Source: JBAOHV01 sp963714875
GTDB lineage: Bacteria; Actinomycetota; Acidimicrobiia; Acidimicrobiales; Microtrichaceae
DNA: 64,000 nt
NCBI GenBank assembly: GCA_963714875.1
Contig: CAVQQI010000008.1
Coordinates: 186,001 to 250,000 of the forward strand
Direction of reading: 5' to 3'
The translations under genes were made by a program, and so were the position numbers. The notes beneath the pieces are model-generated. The model was not told the DNA's origin, ran no database searches, and was given only the letters and a program-made list of their open reading frames with translations. The stretch's first letter is position 1. Every line of letters begins with the position of its first letter. This document shows, piece by piece, positions 44,935-53,858 of the stretch.

Positions 44935-45600
44935 ATGGGGCAGTACCTCGAGGCGTTCGCGCTCGGCAACGCGGCGATCCTGGGCAACGTGTGCATGCTC
45001 CCGCTGTATCCGGGGCTGTTCGTGCTGCTGGCGGACCGTGTCGAGTCCGGCGCCGAGCGCAGTGCCATCCGCTGGATGGGTCTGCTGGTGCTGGCCGGCG
45101 TGCTCACCGCGATGGTCGCGCTCGGAGGGTTGCTGCACCTGCTGAGCCGCTCGTTCTCCGACGTGCTGGGCGTGATGTTGCCGGTGCTCTACGGGTTGGT
45201 GGCCGTGCTCGGCGTGCTCATGTTGCTGGACCGCAACCCGCTGGCGAAGATGCGCACCGCCCAGGTGCCCATGATGTCGGGGCCGGCCGGCTCGGCGTTC
45301 GTGTACGGCCTGGCGATGGGGCCCCTGACGCTGCCGTGCACCGGTCCACTCATCATCTCCGCGTTCGTCGTCGGTGGCGTCGCAGGCAGCGGCGAGCTGG
45401 TCGAGGGCCTGGTGTACTTCCTGTTCTTCGGCCTGGGGTTCGGCTGGCCGCTGGTGCTGCTGCCCCTGCTGGCCGCGCCGGCGCAGCAGTCCATGACCCG
45501 GTTCCTGACGCGCAACCACCGGGCCATCACGATCCTGTCGGGACTGCTGTTGATCGGCGTCGCGATCGTCGGTTGGTGGTTCGACATCCGGCCGAACTGA
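44935..45600 (+). CDS. ccdA: CcdA/DsbD-type cytochrome c biogenesis membrane protein
   Basis: A 221-residue membrane protein with six predicted helices. The paired redox cysteines sit in the usual places: Cys in GNVCMLPLYPG (helix 1) and Cys in LTLPCTGPLII (helix 4), the transmembrane thiol-relay pattern of CcdA. It passes reducing power from cytosolic thioredoxin to extracytoplasmic thioredoxin-fold proteins, here most likely the TlpA-like lipoprotein encoded just upstream. The pair may serve cytochrome c maturation or disulfide repair. No other ccs genes are adjacent. Confidence 0.88.
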   Translation: MGQYLEAFALGNAAILGNVCMLPLYPGLFVLLADRVESGAERSAIRWMGLLVLAGVLTAMVALGGLLHLLSRSFSDVLGVMLPVLYGLVAVLGVLMLLDRNPLAKMRTAQVPMMSGPAGSAFVYGLAMGPLTLPCTGPLIISAFVVGGVAGSGELVEGLVYFLFFGLGFGWPLVLLPLLAAPAQQSMTRFLTRNHRAITILSGLLLIGVAIVGWWFDIRPN

Positions 45601-45606
45601 GCCTGC

Positions 45607-46650
45607 TCAGGCGGGCGCAGGCTCCAGCGCCAGCAGTCGGGCCGCGTTGTCGTGCAGGATCGCCCGTCGCAGCTCCCGGTCGTCCTCGGTCGCGATCAGC
45701 ACCCGGGCCAGGGTGAGCGCCTGGTGGTAGAAGGGCCAGTCGGTGCCGTAGAGCAGCCGGTCGGCAGGGACGGCGTCGATGACCTGACGCAGCGCCGCCA
45801 GCCCCAGACATGACAGCTCGAAGTAGGTGTTCGGGTACTGCTCGGCGAAGCGGATGGCCTGTTGGTGCTGCAGCGCCCCGGAGTGACCGAGGATGAAGGT
45901 GGTGTCGGGGTTCTCCCGGATCGTCGTCTCGTAGCGCTCGACCTGGCAGCGGCGTTCGGCCGGCTTCGGTTCGATGCCGACCGGGCCGCAGTGGAACAGC
46001 ACCGGCAGGCCGTGGGCGCCGCAGCGACCGCACAGGTGCACGGTTCGTGGATGGTCCGGGGCGATGAACTGCCCGTTGGGGTGCAGCTTGATGCCGTGCG
46101 CGCCAGCGGCTCGTTGGCGGGCGAGGCGATCCTCCGCGTCACGGTCGAGGGGGTGCACCGACCCGAACGGCAGGAGGCGCGGGTACCGCTGGGTGACCTC
46201 CAGCAGGTGATCCGCGTTGCGGGCGCCCACGGGCAGGTCGAAGGGCAGGACCACCGAGGACACGATCCCCAGTGAGTCCATGTCGCGCAGCAGGTTGGGT
46301 GCGGTGTGGGTCGTGCGCATGCCCTGCGCCGTCAGGCCCAGCACCGACACGTCGGCCTTCATGGCGAACATCGCCGCACGGTCCAGGTTCAGGTTGGAGT
46401 AGCGGTCCAGGTCGACCGGCAAGGTGAGCGGCAGGTAGTACGCGGTGGTCGGGGTCGACGCGTGCAGGTCGACGCGCAGCCGGCGGAAGAAGCCCATCGC
46501 CAGGTGCGTGTGCATGTCGATGACGGGGCCGACCTCCTCGGCGGCGTCAGCCGCGAGCGTCAGCCGGTTCCCGCCGTGGACCTCGAACCACGGCAGCCGG
46601 GCCAGGTCCAGGGTGCTGTCGAACTGGGTCGGGAACGTGGTGCTGCTCAC
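45607..46650 (-). CDS. Amidohydrolase 2 family metal-dependent hydrolase
   Basis: A 347-residue TIM-barrel amidohydrolase. Metal ligands appear as the HxH motif in VIDMHTHLAMG, His in GAHGIKLHPNGQ and VLFHCGPVG, His in FILGHSGALQHQ, and the catalytic Asp in LLYGTDWPFYH. This layout is that of the amidohydrolase 2 (ACMSD-like) group, which includes decarboxylases and lactone hydrolases. ATG 46650 gives a leader of about 40 residues before the first motif. It is convergent with ccdA, six bases apart, and has no obvious pathway partners. The substrate is unknown. Confidence 0.87.
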   Translation of the reverse strand: MSSTTFPTQFDSTLDLARLPWFEVHGGNRLTLAADAAEEVGPVIDMHTHLAMGFFRRLRVDLHASTPTTAYYLPLTLPVDLDRYSNLNLDRAAMFAMKADVSVLGLTAQGMRTTHTAPNLLRDMDSLGIVSSVVLPFDLPVGARNADHLLEVTQRYPRLLPFGSVHPLDRDAEDRLARQRAAGAHGIKLHPNGQFIAPDHPRTVHLCGRCGAHGLPVLFHCGPVGIEPKPAERRCQVERYETTIRENPDTTFILGHSGALQHQQAIRFAEQYPNTYFELSCLGLAALRQVIDAVPADRLLYGTDWPFYHQALTLARVLIATEDDRELRRAILHDNAARLLALEPAPA

Positions 46651-46707
46651 CCGCGCAGAGTACGCGCCCCGGCGATCCCGTTCGACCGTCTCGTGCTGGT
46701 TCGAGCC

Positions 46708-47625
46708 TCAGATGGGTGCGGTGCGGGTCACCAGGGGCCGAGCGACCTCGCGGATGACCTCGGCGACCTCGGGCAGGAAGTCGGCGTACGCACTGGTGGT
46801 GCGCCAGAACATGGCGATCTGGCGGCTCGGCACCGGCGAGTCGAAGCGCACCAGGGCGATGTCAGGCGACGTGGGCACCGGCGGGGTGACCGCCAGCTCG
46901 GGCAGCAGGGTCACGCCGACACCGGCCGCGACCATCTGCCGCAGCGTCTCCAGGCTGGTGGCCCGGAAGCCGGACCGTTCCTCGGCGCCCGAGAGCTGGC
47001 AGACCGACAGCGCCTGGTCGCGCAGGCAGTGACCTTCCTCGAGCAGCAGCACGTTGTCGCCGGCCAACACCGAGGTGCTGACCGGCCCGTCGACGTGGGC
47101 CAGCGGATGGTCCGTGGGGACTGCGAGCACGAACTCCTCTGTGAACAGCGGGGTGCACTGCAGATGGTCGTCGTGGACCGGCAGTGCGAGCAGGCCGACA
47201 TCGAGCTGGCCGGCGCGCAGCCGCTCGTGCACCACGGCGCTCTTCTCCTCGACGAGCAGCAGCTCGAGCTTGGGGAAGCGCTCGTGCAGGGTGGGCACGA
47301 TGTGGGGCAGCAGGTACGGCGCCAGGGTGGGGAACAGTCCGAGCCGAAGGGTGCCCGCCTCGGGGTCGGTGGCCCGACGAGCGACGTCGCGGATGTTGTC
47401 GGTCTCGCGCAGCACCACCCGGGCCCGCTCGACGACCGCTTCGCCCACGGCGGTCAACATGACCTGGCGGGGGCTGCGCTCGATCAGCTCCACGCCGAGC
47501 TCGTGCTCGAGCTTCTTGACCTGGGTCGACAGCGTCGGCTGGCTGACGAAGCACGCCTCGGCGGCGCGACCGAAGTGGCGGTGGTCCGCAACGGCGACCA
47601 GGTACCGGAGGTCCTTCAGGTTCAT
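46708..47625 (-). CDS. oxyR: LysR-type peroxide sensor OxyR
   Basis: This 305-residue LysR regulator has an N-terminal winged helix MNLKDLRYLVAVADHRHFGRAAEACFVSQPTLSTQVKKLE. The effector domain carries two cysteines in the OxyR pattern, GHCLRDQALSVCQL (Cys pair eight residues apart), the H2O2-sensing disulfide pair. It sits directly downstream of ahpF and ahpC on the same strand, which confirms the role: activation of alkyl hydroperoxide reductase under peroxide stress. It is separated from ahpF by 93 bases that hold a 15-bp tandem duplication, so it may have its own promoter. Confidence 0.93.
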   Translation of the reverse strand: MNLKDLRYLVAVADHRHFGRAAEACFVSQPTLSTQVKKLEHELGVELIERSPRQVMLTAVGEAVVERARVVLRETDNIRDVARRATDPEAGTLRLGLFPTLAPYLLPHIVPTLHERFPKLELLLVEEKSAVVHERLRAGQLDVGLLALPVHDDHLQCTPLFTEEFVLAVPTDHPLAHVDGPVSTSVLAGDNVLLLEEGHCLRDQALSVCQLSGAEERSGFRATSLETLRQMVAAGVGVTLLPELAVTPPVPTSPDIALVRFDSPVPSRQIAMFWRTTSAYADFLPEVAEVIREVARPLVTRTAPI

Positions 47626-47658
47626 GTCAGGACCTCCGGTCGGTCTGGCAGCCGTCGA

Positions 47659-47688
47659 GTGGGTCGGTGTCGGGTGGGTCGGTGTCGA
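47659..47688. repeat. 15-bp tandem duplication upstream of oxyR
   Basis: GTGGGTCGGTGTCG(G/A) occurs at 47659-47673 and 47674-47688, with a weaker third GGGTGGGTGCTGGG after it. It fills most of the oxyR-ahpF gap. On the oxyR strand it reads CGACACCGACCCAC repeated, and could affect oxyR expression by copy number. Confidence 0.8.
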
Positions 47689-47718
47689 CCGGGTGGGTGC
47701 TGGGCGGGGACGCAGCCG

Positions 47719-49329
47719 TCAGGCCAGCGCTGGTTCGCGTCGGGCGGCCGCGTCGGTCTCGGCGTCAGGGGCGCTGGTGCGGATCAGGTGGTCGAACGCC
47801 GACAGCCCGGCGGTCGCACCGGCACCCATGGCGATGACGATCTGCTTGTACGGCACGGTCGTGGCATCGCCGGCGGCGAAGACGCCCGGTACCGAGGTCG
47901 CCCCCCGATCGTCGATGACGACCTCGCCGCGTGGCGACAGCTCGACCACATCGCCCAGCCACTCGCTGTTGGGCAGCAGGCCGATCTGCACGAAGATGCC
48001 GTCCAGGTCGATGCGGTGGGACTCGTCGGTGTGGCGATCGGTGTAGTCGAGGCCGATGACCTTGTCGCCGTCGCCCAGGACCTCGGTGGTCAGGGCGCTG
48101 ACGATGATGTCGACGTTGGCCATGCTGCGCAGCTTGCGCTGCAGGACCTCGTCGGCTCGGAGCTGGTCGTCGAACTCGATCAGGGTCACGTGCGCCACGA
48201 CGCCGGCCAGGTCGATGGCCGCCTCGGCGCCGGAGTTGCCCCCGCCGATGACGGCGACGCGCTTGCCCTTGAACAGCGGTCCGTCGCAGTGGGGGCAGTA
48301 GGTGACGCCCTTGTTGCGGTACTCGGTCTCGCCGGGCACGTTCATGGACCGCCAGCGAGCGCCGGTGGACAGGATCACCGAGCGGGACCGCAGCGTCGCT
48401 CCGCTCTCCAGGCCGACCTCGATCAGGCCGGAGTCCGAGGCGTCGGCCGGCACCAGGTTGGCGGCGCGCTGCAGGTTCATCACGTCGACGTCGTAGTCCT
48501 TGACGTGCTGCTCGAGCGCGGTGACCAGCTTGGGGCCCTCGGTGTAGGGGACCGAGATGAAGTTCTCGATGGCCATGGTGTCGAGCACCTGACCGCCGAA
48601 GCGCTCGGTGACCACGCCGGTCCGGATGCCCTTGCGGGCGGCGTAGATGGCAGCCGCCGCGCCGGCGGGTCCGCCGCCGACGATCAGCACCTCGTAGGGG
48701 TCCTCGGCGTCGATCCGGGCGGCCTCACGATCCGCGGCGCCGGAGTCGAGCTTGGCGACGATCTCCTCGAGGCTCATGCGGCCCGATCCCCACATCTCGC
48801 CGTCGGAGAACACCGATGGCACGGCCATGACCTGTCGGTCGTCGACCTCGTCCTGGAAGAGCGCCCCGTCGATCGCGACGTGGTGGATGTTCGGGTTGAT
48901 GATGCTCATCAGGTTCAGGCCCTGCACCACGTCGGGGCAGTTCTGGCACGAGAGCGAGAAGTAGGTCTCGAAGTGGTGCTCGCCCTCGATCGAGCGGATC
49001 TGCTCGATCAATTCGTCCGACGCGGTCGAGGGGTGACCACCCACCTGGAGCAGCGCGAGCACCAGCGAGGTGAACTCGTGGCCCATGGGGATGCCGGCGA
49101 AGCGGACGTGCACGTCGGTGCCGGCGCGCTCGATGGCGAACGAGGGGCGGCGCTCGTCGTCGTCACGGCGCTCGACGGTGATCTTGTCGCTCATCGACGC
49201 GATCTCTTCGAGGAGCTCGGCCAGCTCGGTGGACTTGGGTCCGTCGTCGAGGGAGGTGACGAGCACGATCGGCTGGGAGATCTTGGCCAGGTGGCCCTTG
49301 AGCTGTTCGGCGAGAGTTGGGTCGAGCAT
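47719..49329 (-). CDS. ahpF: Alkyl hydroperoxide reductase subunit F
   Basis: A 536-residue flavoprotein. The N-terminal double thioredoxin-fold domain carries the CxxC SLSCQNCPDVVQ (about 129-132) that passes electrons to AhpC. The thioredoxin reductase-like part has the FAD motif VLIVGGGPAGAAAAIYAARKG, the redox CxxC in YCPHCDGPLFKGK, the NADH motif VAVIGGGNSGAEAAIDL and the C-terminal FAD loop GVFAAGDATTVPYKQI. It reduces AhpC with NADH. It is transcribed with ahpC, 152 bases downstream of it. The last 25 residues are an Ala/Glu-rich extension. Confidence 0.95.
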   Translation of the reverse strand: MLDPTLAEQLKGHLAKISQPIVLVTSLDDGPKSTELAELLEEIASMSDKITVERRDDDERRPSFAIERAGTDVHVRFAGIPMGHEFTSLVLALLQVGGHPSTASDELIEQIRSIEGEHHFETYFSLSCQNCPDVVQGLNLMSIINPNIHHVAIDGALFQDEVDDRQVMAVPSVFSDGEMWGSGRMSLEEIVAKLDSGAADREAARIDAEDPYEVLIVGGGPAGAAAAIYAARKGIRTGVVTERFGGQVLDTMAIENFISVPYTEGPKLVTALEQHVKDYDVDVMNLQRAANLVPADASDSGLIEVGLESGATLRSRSVILSTGARWRSMNVPGETEYRNKGVTYCPHCDGPLFKGKRVAVIGGGNSGAEAAIDLAGVVAHVTLIEFDDQLRADEVLQRKLRSMANVDIIVSALTTEVLGDGDKVIGLDYTDRHTDESHRIDLDGIFVQIGLLPNSEWLGDVVELSPRGEVVIDDRGATSVPGVFAAGDATTVPYKQIVIAMGAGATAGLSAFDHLIRTSAPDAETDAAARREPALA

Positions 49330-49481
49330 GACGTTCGCTCCGGGTGGTGACGGGTGGGGGTGGCCGGTGGGGATGATGCGGTCTCGGGTGAGGAGGACAG
49401 TGCACGGGACGGGCGGCGATGGCCGGGGCGGGGGGAGTCCCCGGCCATCGCCGCCGATCGGTCAGATCGTGATCGGCGCGA

Positions 49482-50045
49482 TCAGATCTTGCCGACGAGG
49501 TCCAGTCCGGGGGCGAGGGTGTCAGCACCCTCTTCCCACTTGGCGGGGCAGACCTCGCCCGGGTGCTCGCGGACGTACTGGGCCGCCTGGACCTTGCGGA
49601 GCAGCTCGGCGGCGTTGCGTCCGATGCCCTCGGCAGTGACCTCCATGAACTGGATGACACCGTCGGGGTCGATCAGGAAGGTGCCGCGGTCGGCGAGGCC
49701 CTGGCCCTCGCGGAGCACCTCGAAGTTGGTGCTGATCTCGAGCGTCGGGTCCGCGATCATCGGGTAGGTGATCTTGCCGATCGTGTCGGACGTGTCGTGC
49801 CACGCCTTGTGGGTGAAGTGCGTGTCGGTCGACACCGAGTACACCTGCACGCCCAGCTTCTGGAACTCGGCGTAGTTGTCGGCCATGTCGCCCAGCTCGG
49901 TGGGGCAGACGAAGGTGAAGTCGGCGGGGTAGAAGAACATGATGCTCCATCCACCCTTGAGGTCCTCGTCGGAGACGGCGACGAACTCGCCGTTGTGGAA
50001 GGCCTGGGCCGTGAAGGGCTTGATCTCGGAGTTGACCAAGGACAT
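49482..50045 (-). CDS. ahpC: Alkyl hydroperoxide reductase subunit C (peroxiredoxin)
   Basis: A 187-residue typical 2-Cys peroxiredoxin of the enteric AhpC type. Peroxidatic Cys47 is in YPADFTFVCPTELGD and the resolving Cys is in HPGEVCPAKWEEG near the C terminus. It reduces H2O2, alkyl hydroperoxides and peroxynitrite using AhpF. This is the AhpF-dependent clade, not the mycobacterial AhpE/AhpD-linked type. Upstream lie two inverted repeats (50071-50091, 50140-50156), candidates for OxyR binding. The gene leads the ahpC-ahpF-oxyR set. Confidence 0.95.
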   Translation of the reverse strand: MSLVNSEIKPFTAQAFHNGEFVAVSDEDLKGGWSIMFFYPADFTFVCPTELGDMADNYAEFQKLGVQVYSVSTDTHFTHKAWHDTSDTIGKITYPMIADPTLEISTNFEVLREGQGLADRGTFLIDPDGVIQFMEVTAEGIGRNAAELLRKVQAAQYVREHPGEVCPAKWEEGADTLAPGLDLVGKI

Positions 50046-50070
50046 TGGTGTGCACCTCTGCTGTAGGGGT

Positions 50071-50091
50071 TTGATAGGGAACGTGTATCAA
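50071..50091 (-). promoter_or_regulatory. Probable OxyR operator upstream of ahpC
   Basis: TTGATA-GGGAACGTG-TATCAA is a perfect 6-bp inverted repeat with a 9-base spacer, containing the T-N11-A core of LysR-type boxes. It is 26 bases upstream of the ahpC start, where it would overlap the promoter. Given the encoded OxyR two genes downstream, OxyR binding is the natural reading. Confidence 0.6.
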
Positions 50092-50139
50092 CATACCTAC
50101 TTTCGATCGGAATATCACATCGATTGACCTGATGCTTCT

Positions 50140-50156
50140 GATTGATGTGATCAATC
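50140..50156. promoter_or_regulatory. Second dyad between ahpC and the HAD gene
   Basis: GATTGAT-GTG-ATCAATC is a perfect 7-bp dyad with a 3-base centre, 49 bases beyond the first. AT-rich sequence between the two (TATCACATCGATTGA) repeats its half-site. It may be a second regulator site, or part of the divergent promoter of the HAD phosphatase gene. Confidence 0.5.
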
Positions 50157-50201
50157 GTGATGCTGCAGGAGATCGGCAGCGGTCCGCCTACGGTGGTCGT
50201 C

Positions 50202-51014
50202 GTGTACCACGCCATCGCCACCGACCTCGACGGCACCTTGCTGGGCTCCGACGGGCGGATCTCCGAGCGGACCCGTCGGGCGGTCGGTGCCTCGGAGGAT
50301 TCGGGCATGCGAGTGGTCATCGCCACGGGTCGACCACCCCGCTGGATCGCGCCGATCGTCGATCAGTTGGGTGAGCGAGGGCTGGTGGTGTGCGCGAACG
50401 GCGCCGCGGTGTACGACCCGGCGGCACACGAACTGGTGGAGCGCACCGAACTGGGGCCCGACGTCCTCGTCTCGATCGTGGACGACCTGGACGAGGCGTT
50501 CCCAGCATCGGTGACCGGCGTCGAGCAGGGTTTCAGCTTCTCGGTCGACGAGTCGGTCCGTGGCCTGGACGTGGCGGCTCGCGGCGGGTGGCGCCTGGAG
50601 GACCTGCGCATCGGACCGATCCGGTCGTTCATGGAGGCCCCCGCGCTCAAGCTGATCGTGCGCCTGCCTCCTCCCGCGCCGCCGGGTACCGCAGAGGCGG
50701 TCCAGGCGGTGGTCGGGGACCGCGGGCTGGTCACCCACTCGATCGATGAGTCGTTCCTGGAGATCTCTCACCCCGCGGTGCACAAGGCGGCCACCGTCGA
50801 ACGCCTCCTGCTCGCCGGCGGGATCGAGCGCCACGAGGTGGTCGCCTTCGGCGACATGCCCAACGACCTGGAGCTGCTCCGCTGGGCGGGTCTGGGCGTG
50901 GCAGTTGCGAACGCGCACCCGGCGGTGTTGGCCATGGCGGACGAGGTGACCGGGTCGAACGACGACGACGGCGTGGCACAGGTGCTCGAGCGGCTGCTCA
51001 CCGCCCAGACCTGA
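50202..51014 (+). CDS. HAD superfamily Cof-type phosphatase
   Basis: A 270-residue HAD-IIB (Cof/YbiV-like) hydrolase. Motif I is AIATDLDGTLLGSDG, motif II is VVIATGRPPRWI, the Lys motif is HKAATVERLLLAGGI, and motif IV is AFGDMPNDLELLRWAG. The C2 cap lies between, about residues 85-190. These enzymes dephosphorylate sugar phosphates or cofactors. The start is taken as GTG 50202 (YHAIATDLDG) because homology begins there; GTG 50157 would add 15 residues from the dyad-bearing promoter region. It is divergent from ahpC with 156 bp between. Confidence 0.87.
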   Translation: MYHAIATDLDGTLLGSDGRISERTRRAVGASEDSGMRVVIATGRPPRWIAPIVDQLGERGLVVCANGAAVYDPAAHELVERTELGPDVLVSIVDDLDEAFPASVTGVEQGFSFSVDESVRGLDVAARGGWRLEDLRIGPIRSFMEAPALKLIVRLPPPAPPGTAEAVQAVVGDRGLVTHSIDESFLEISHPAVHKAATVERLLLAGGIERHEVVAFGDMPNDLELLRWAGLGVAVANAHPAVLAMADEVTGSNDDDGVAQVLERLLTAQT

Positions 51015-51139
51015 GCCGCTCGGCCGCTGGCGCTCGTCCTCACACGAGTCGACCCGGGTCACGCGAGCTGCGCGCACGGGCGACGGGACCCGTTGGCTCC
51101 GCGCGCAGCCCGCCGCATGCGTCGGGGTAGGTTCCGCCC

Positions 51140-52388
51140 ATGTCGTCGCAACGGTTCGATGTGGTGATCGTGGGTGCCGGGCTCGCCGGGCTGGCCGCGG
51201 CTGCCAGGCTGGAGCGTGGCGGGCGATCGGTGCTGGTGCTCGAGGCATCGGACGGCATCGGTGGCCGGGTGCGGACCGACCACGTCGACGGGTTCCACCT
51301 CGACCGCGGCTTCCAGGTGCTGTTGACCGCGTATCCCGAGCTGCACCGCCAGCTCGATCTCGATGCGCTGCACCTTCGTCGTTTCGACCCCGGAGCGATG
51401 GTGTGGTGCGACGGATCACTGCACCGGGTCGGCGATCCGCTGCGCCAGCCGACCTCGGTGCTCTCCTCGGCGGTCGCACCGATCGGAACGCTGGCCGACA
51501 AGGCGCGCCTGGCGCGACTGCTGTTCCGGCTGCGGACCAGCGACCCTCGCGAGCTGCTCCGCGGCGAGGACATGTCGACCAGCGAGGCGCTCCGAGGCGA
51601 TGGCTTCAGTGAGCGCATGATCGAACGGTTCTTCCGGCCGTTGGTCGGCGGCATCCAGCTCGATGCGGAGCTGACCGCGAGCCGTCGGATGTTCGACATC
51701 GTCATGCGATCGCTCGCGGTCGGCTCCTCTGCCGTGCCGGCCGCAGGCATGGGTGCCATTCCGGAGCAGATGGCGGCGCGTCTGTCCGACGGAGCGATCC
51801 GTGTGGAGACTCCTGTCGCGGCGGTCCGCCCGGGCTCGGTCGAGACCGAGGACGGCGAGGTGATCGAGGCCGGCAGCGTCGTGGTGGCGACCGAAGGTCC
51901 GGCCGCGGCCCGCCTGCTCGCGGATGGCGCCCGTCGCGTCGAGATCGGTGTCGTGCGTGTGGTTCGCAGCCGATCGGGCGCCGTTCCACCGGCCGCTCAT
52001 CGCGCTCGATGGGTCGCGCAGCGGACCGGCGCTGAACGTCGCGGTCATGACCAACGTGGCGCCGGAGTACTCCTCGGACGGCCGGGCGGTGATCGCCGCG
52101 GCCTGTCCCGGGGTGGGGGCGCGCGGGGAAGCGCCGCCGGACCTGGTGGCGGACGTCCGTGCGCAGCTGACCCGTTGGTTCGGTCCTGCGGTGCAGCGCT
52201 GGGAGCACCTGCGCACCCACGTCATCGAACACGGCCAGCCCGACAGCGCGCCGGCGTTCTCGCCCAAGCGGCGCGTGGGGCTCGGCGACGGGCTGTTCGT
52301 CTGCGGCGACCACCGCGACACCCCGTCGATCCAGGGTGCGATGTACTCGGGGCGCCGATGCGCCGAGGAGCTCCTCGCCACCACCTGA
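51140..52388 (+). CDS. FAD-dependent amine oxidase/phytoene-desaturase-like oxidoreductase (frameshifted)
   Basis: The first frame begins MSSQRFDVVIVGAGLAGLAAAARLERGG (FAD Rossmann), EASDGIGGRVRTDHVDGFHLDRGFQVLL, and continues to AARLLADGARR near 51935. After that the +1 frame carries SVSCVWFAADRAPF, LNVAVMTNVAPEYS and the C-terminal FAD loop LFVCGDHRDTPSIQGAMYSGRR, ending at 52388. One surplus base between 51930 and 51942 accounts for it. Corrected length is about 415 residues. The family is the flavin amine oxidase/protoporphyrinogen-oxidase-like group common in actinobacteria and cyanobacteria; substrate unknown. It stands alone, convergent with the P450 gene. Confidence 0.85.
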
Positions 52389-52523
52389 GTGCTGATCGCT
52401 TCGTCCCACCACGTCGGCCCCGCTGGGCAGCGCCGACGCCACCGCCAGCTGTGCTGCGGAACGGGCCACTGTTGACGCGTTCTGCGACACGGTTCAGCCG
52501 CCACGCTCAGCTGTGCTGCAGAT

Positions 52524-52541
52524 CGCGCCGGTACCGGCGCG
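52524..52541. terminator. 18-base perfect palindrome between convergent genes
   Basis: CGCGCCGGTACCGGCGCG is a perfect palindrome in the 204-bp gap between the amine oxidase and P450 stops. It lies in the second of two imperfect direct repeats (about 52446-52505 and 52506-52560) that share CAGCTGTGCTGC and GCGTTCTGCG. Position fits a bidirectional terminator, but it is not followed by a T-run. Confidence 0.45.
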
Positions 52542-52592
52542 TTCTGCGGCGCAGTTCGGTGGCCGTTCAGTCGGAGGCCGTGGTTGCCGTGC

Positions 52593-53858
52593 TCAGCGCA
52601 GGGTGTAGCTGACCGGCAGGTGCTTGACGCCGCTGACGAAGTGGGCGCCGGTGAACTGCGGCTCGCCGGCCAGCTCCATCGTGTCGACCCGGGCCAGCAC
52701 CTTCTCGAGCAGGGTGCGGACCTCCCGGCGTGCCACCTGGGAGCCCAGGCAGTAGTGCATGCCCAGACCGAACGACAGCAGCTTGTTCGCATCGGGTCGG
52801 GTGATGTCGAACCGGTCGGGATCGACGAAGACCGAGGCGTCGCGGTTGGCCGACGGGTACGACGTCAGCACCACGTCGCCCGCAGCGATCGGCACGCCGC
52901 CGACCTCGGTGTCCTCCTGGGTCCACCGGAAGAAGCTGCGCACGGGGCTGGTCCAGCGGATCATCTCCTCTGCGGCGTTGGCGGCCAGCGAGGGGTCGGC
53001 CTGCAGGGCGCGCAGCTGGTCCTGGTTGCGCAGCAACTGCTCCATGCCGCCGGAGAAGGCGAACGAGGTGGTGTCGTGTCCGGCCGTGGCGACGATGATG
53101 TAGTACCAGAGCCGCTCGCGGGGACCCATGAACTCACCGTCGACGGTTCCGTTGGCGATGACGGTGGCAAGGTCGTCGGTCGGGTCCGCCCGACGTGCGG
53201 CGGTCAGTTCGTCGAAGTAGTTCTCGAACTTGTTGATCGAGTTCGTCACCGACGCGAGCGGATCCGCGAAGTCGCCCATGTATTCGGGGTCGGCGGCACC
53301 GAACAGTCCCTGGGTCAGCTCGAGCATCAGACGCTCGTCGCTCTCGGGCACACCGAAGATGCTCATGATCACCCGCAGGGTGAACGGCACCGCCAGATCC
53401 GCGGTCAGGTCGCACTCGCCGCCCAGGTCCACCAGCCTCTCGACGTACTCGTCCGCGATCGCCTCGATCGCCGGTTGGAGCTTCTTGACCGCTGCGGGCT
53501 TGAACCAGTCGTTGGTGATGTTGCGCAGCTTCTGGTGGGCATCGCCGTGGATGTGCACCAGGGTCCGCGGCATCTCGATGCCCATGGCCTGCATCAGGTC
53601 GTACTGGAGGTCGGGCCCGGGTGCGGACTTCTCGGTGTTCCAGAACACGTCGCTACGCCGGGACACGTCGAAGACGTCCTCGTGGGTGGTGATCGCCCAG
53701 AACGACGGCCACCCCTCGGCCTCGACGCGCATGACCGGTTCGTCCCGACGGATCTCCGCGGCGATGCGGTGCCACTCCTCCATGTCCGCGAACAGCGCGG
53801 GGGTGATGAAGATCGCGCCCCTGGGATCGGTGGAGAGCGTGGGAGCCGGCATCGACAT
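52593..53858 (-). CDS. Cytochrome P450
   Basis: A 421-residue soluble P450. The I-helix oxygen-binding motif is ATAGHDTTSFAFSGG (AGxDTT), the K-helix ExxR lies in EEMIRWTSPVRSFFRW, and the heme Cys is in LSFGLGMHYCLGSQVARREVR. The substrate-side motif DAHQKLRNITNDWF and the order resemble actinobacterial CYP families that oxidise steroids, terpenes or fatty acids. ATG 53858 is chosen because the frame upstream is non-coding and the N terminus MSMPAPTLSTDPRG is typical. No ferredoxin or reductase gene is nearby. It is divergent from a beta-lactamase-like hydrolase. Confidence 0.93.
   Translation of the reverse strand: MSMPAPTLSTDPRGAIFITPALFADMEEWHRIAAEIRRDEPVMRVEAEGWPSFWAITTHEDVFDVSRRSDVFWNTEKSAPGPDLQYDLMQAMGIEMPRTLVHIHGDAHQKLRNITNDWFKPAAVKKLQPAIEAIADEYVERLVDLGGECDLTADLAVPFTLRVIMSIFGVPESDERLMLELTQGLFGAADPEYMGDFADPLASVTNSINKFENYFDELTAARRADPTDDLATVIANGTVDGEFMGPRERLWYYIIVATAGHDTTSFAFSGGMEQLLRNQDQLRALQADPSLAANAAEEMIRWTSPVRSFFRWTQEDTEVGGVPIAAGDVVLTSYPSANRDASVFVDPDRFDITRPDANKLLSFGLGMHYCLGSQVARREVRTLLEKVLARVDTMELAGEPQFTGAHFVSGVKHLPVSYTLR

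Noticed and set aside
46306..49350. A 1,014-codon plus-strand open frame
   Set aside because: It lies exactly antisense to oxyR and ahpF, which have full family motifs. The translation is Gly/Val/Arg/His-rich without any domain; a GC-rich shadow frame.
3568..51942. Programmed +1 ribosomal frameshifting as the cause of the repeated frame changes
   Set aside because: The sites share no slippery sequence, stop codon context or downstream structure, and the affected families are not known to use recoding. A surplus base in the sequence is simpler.
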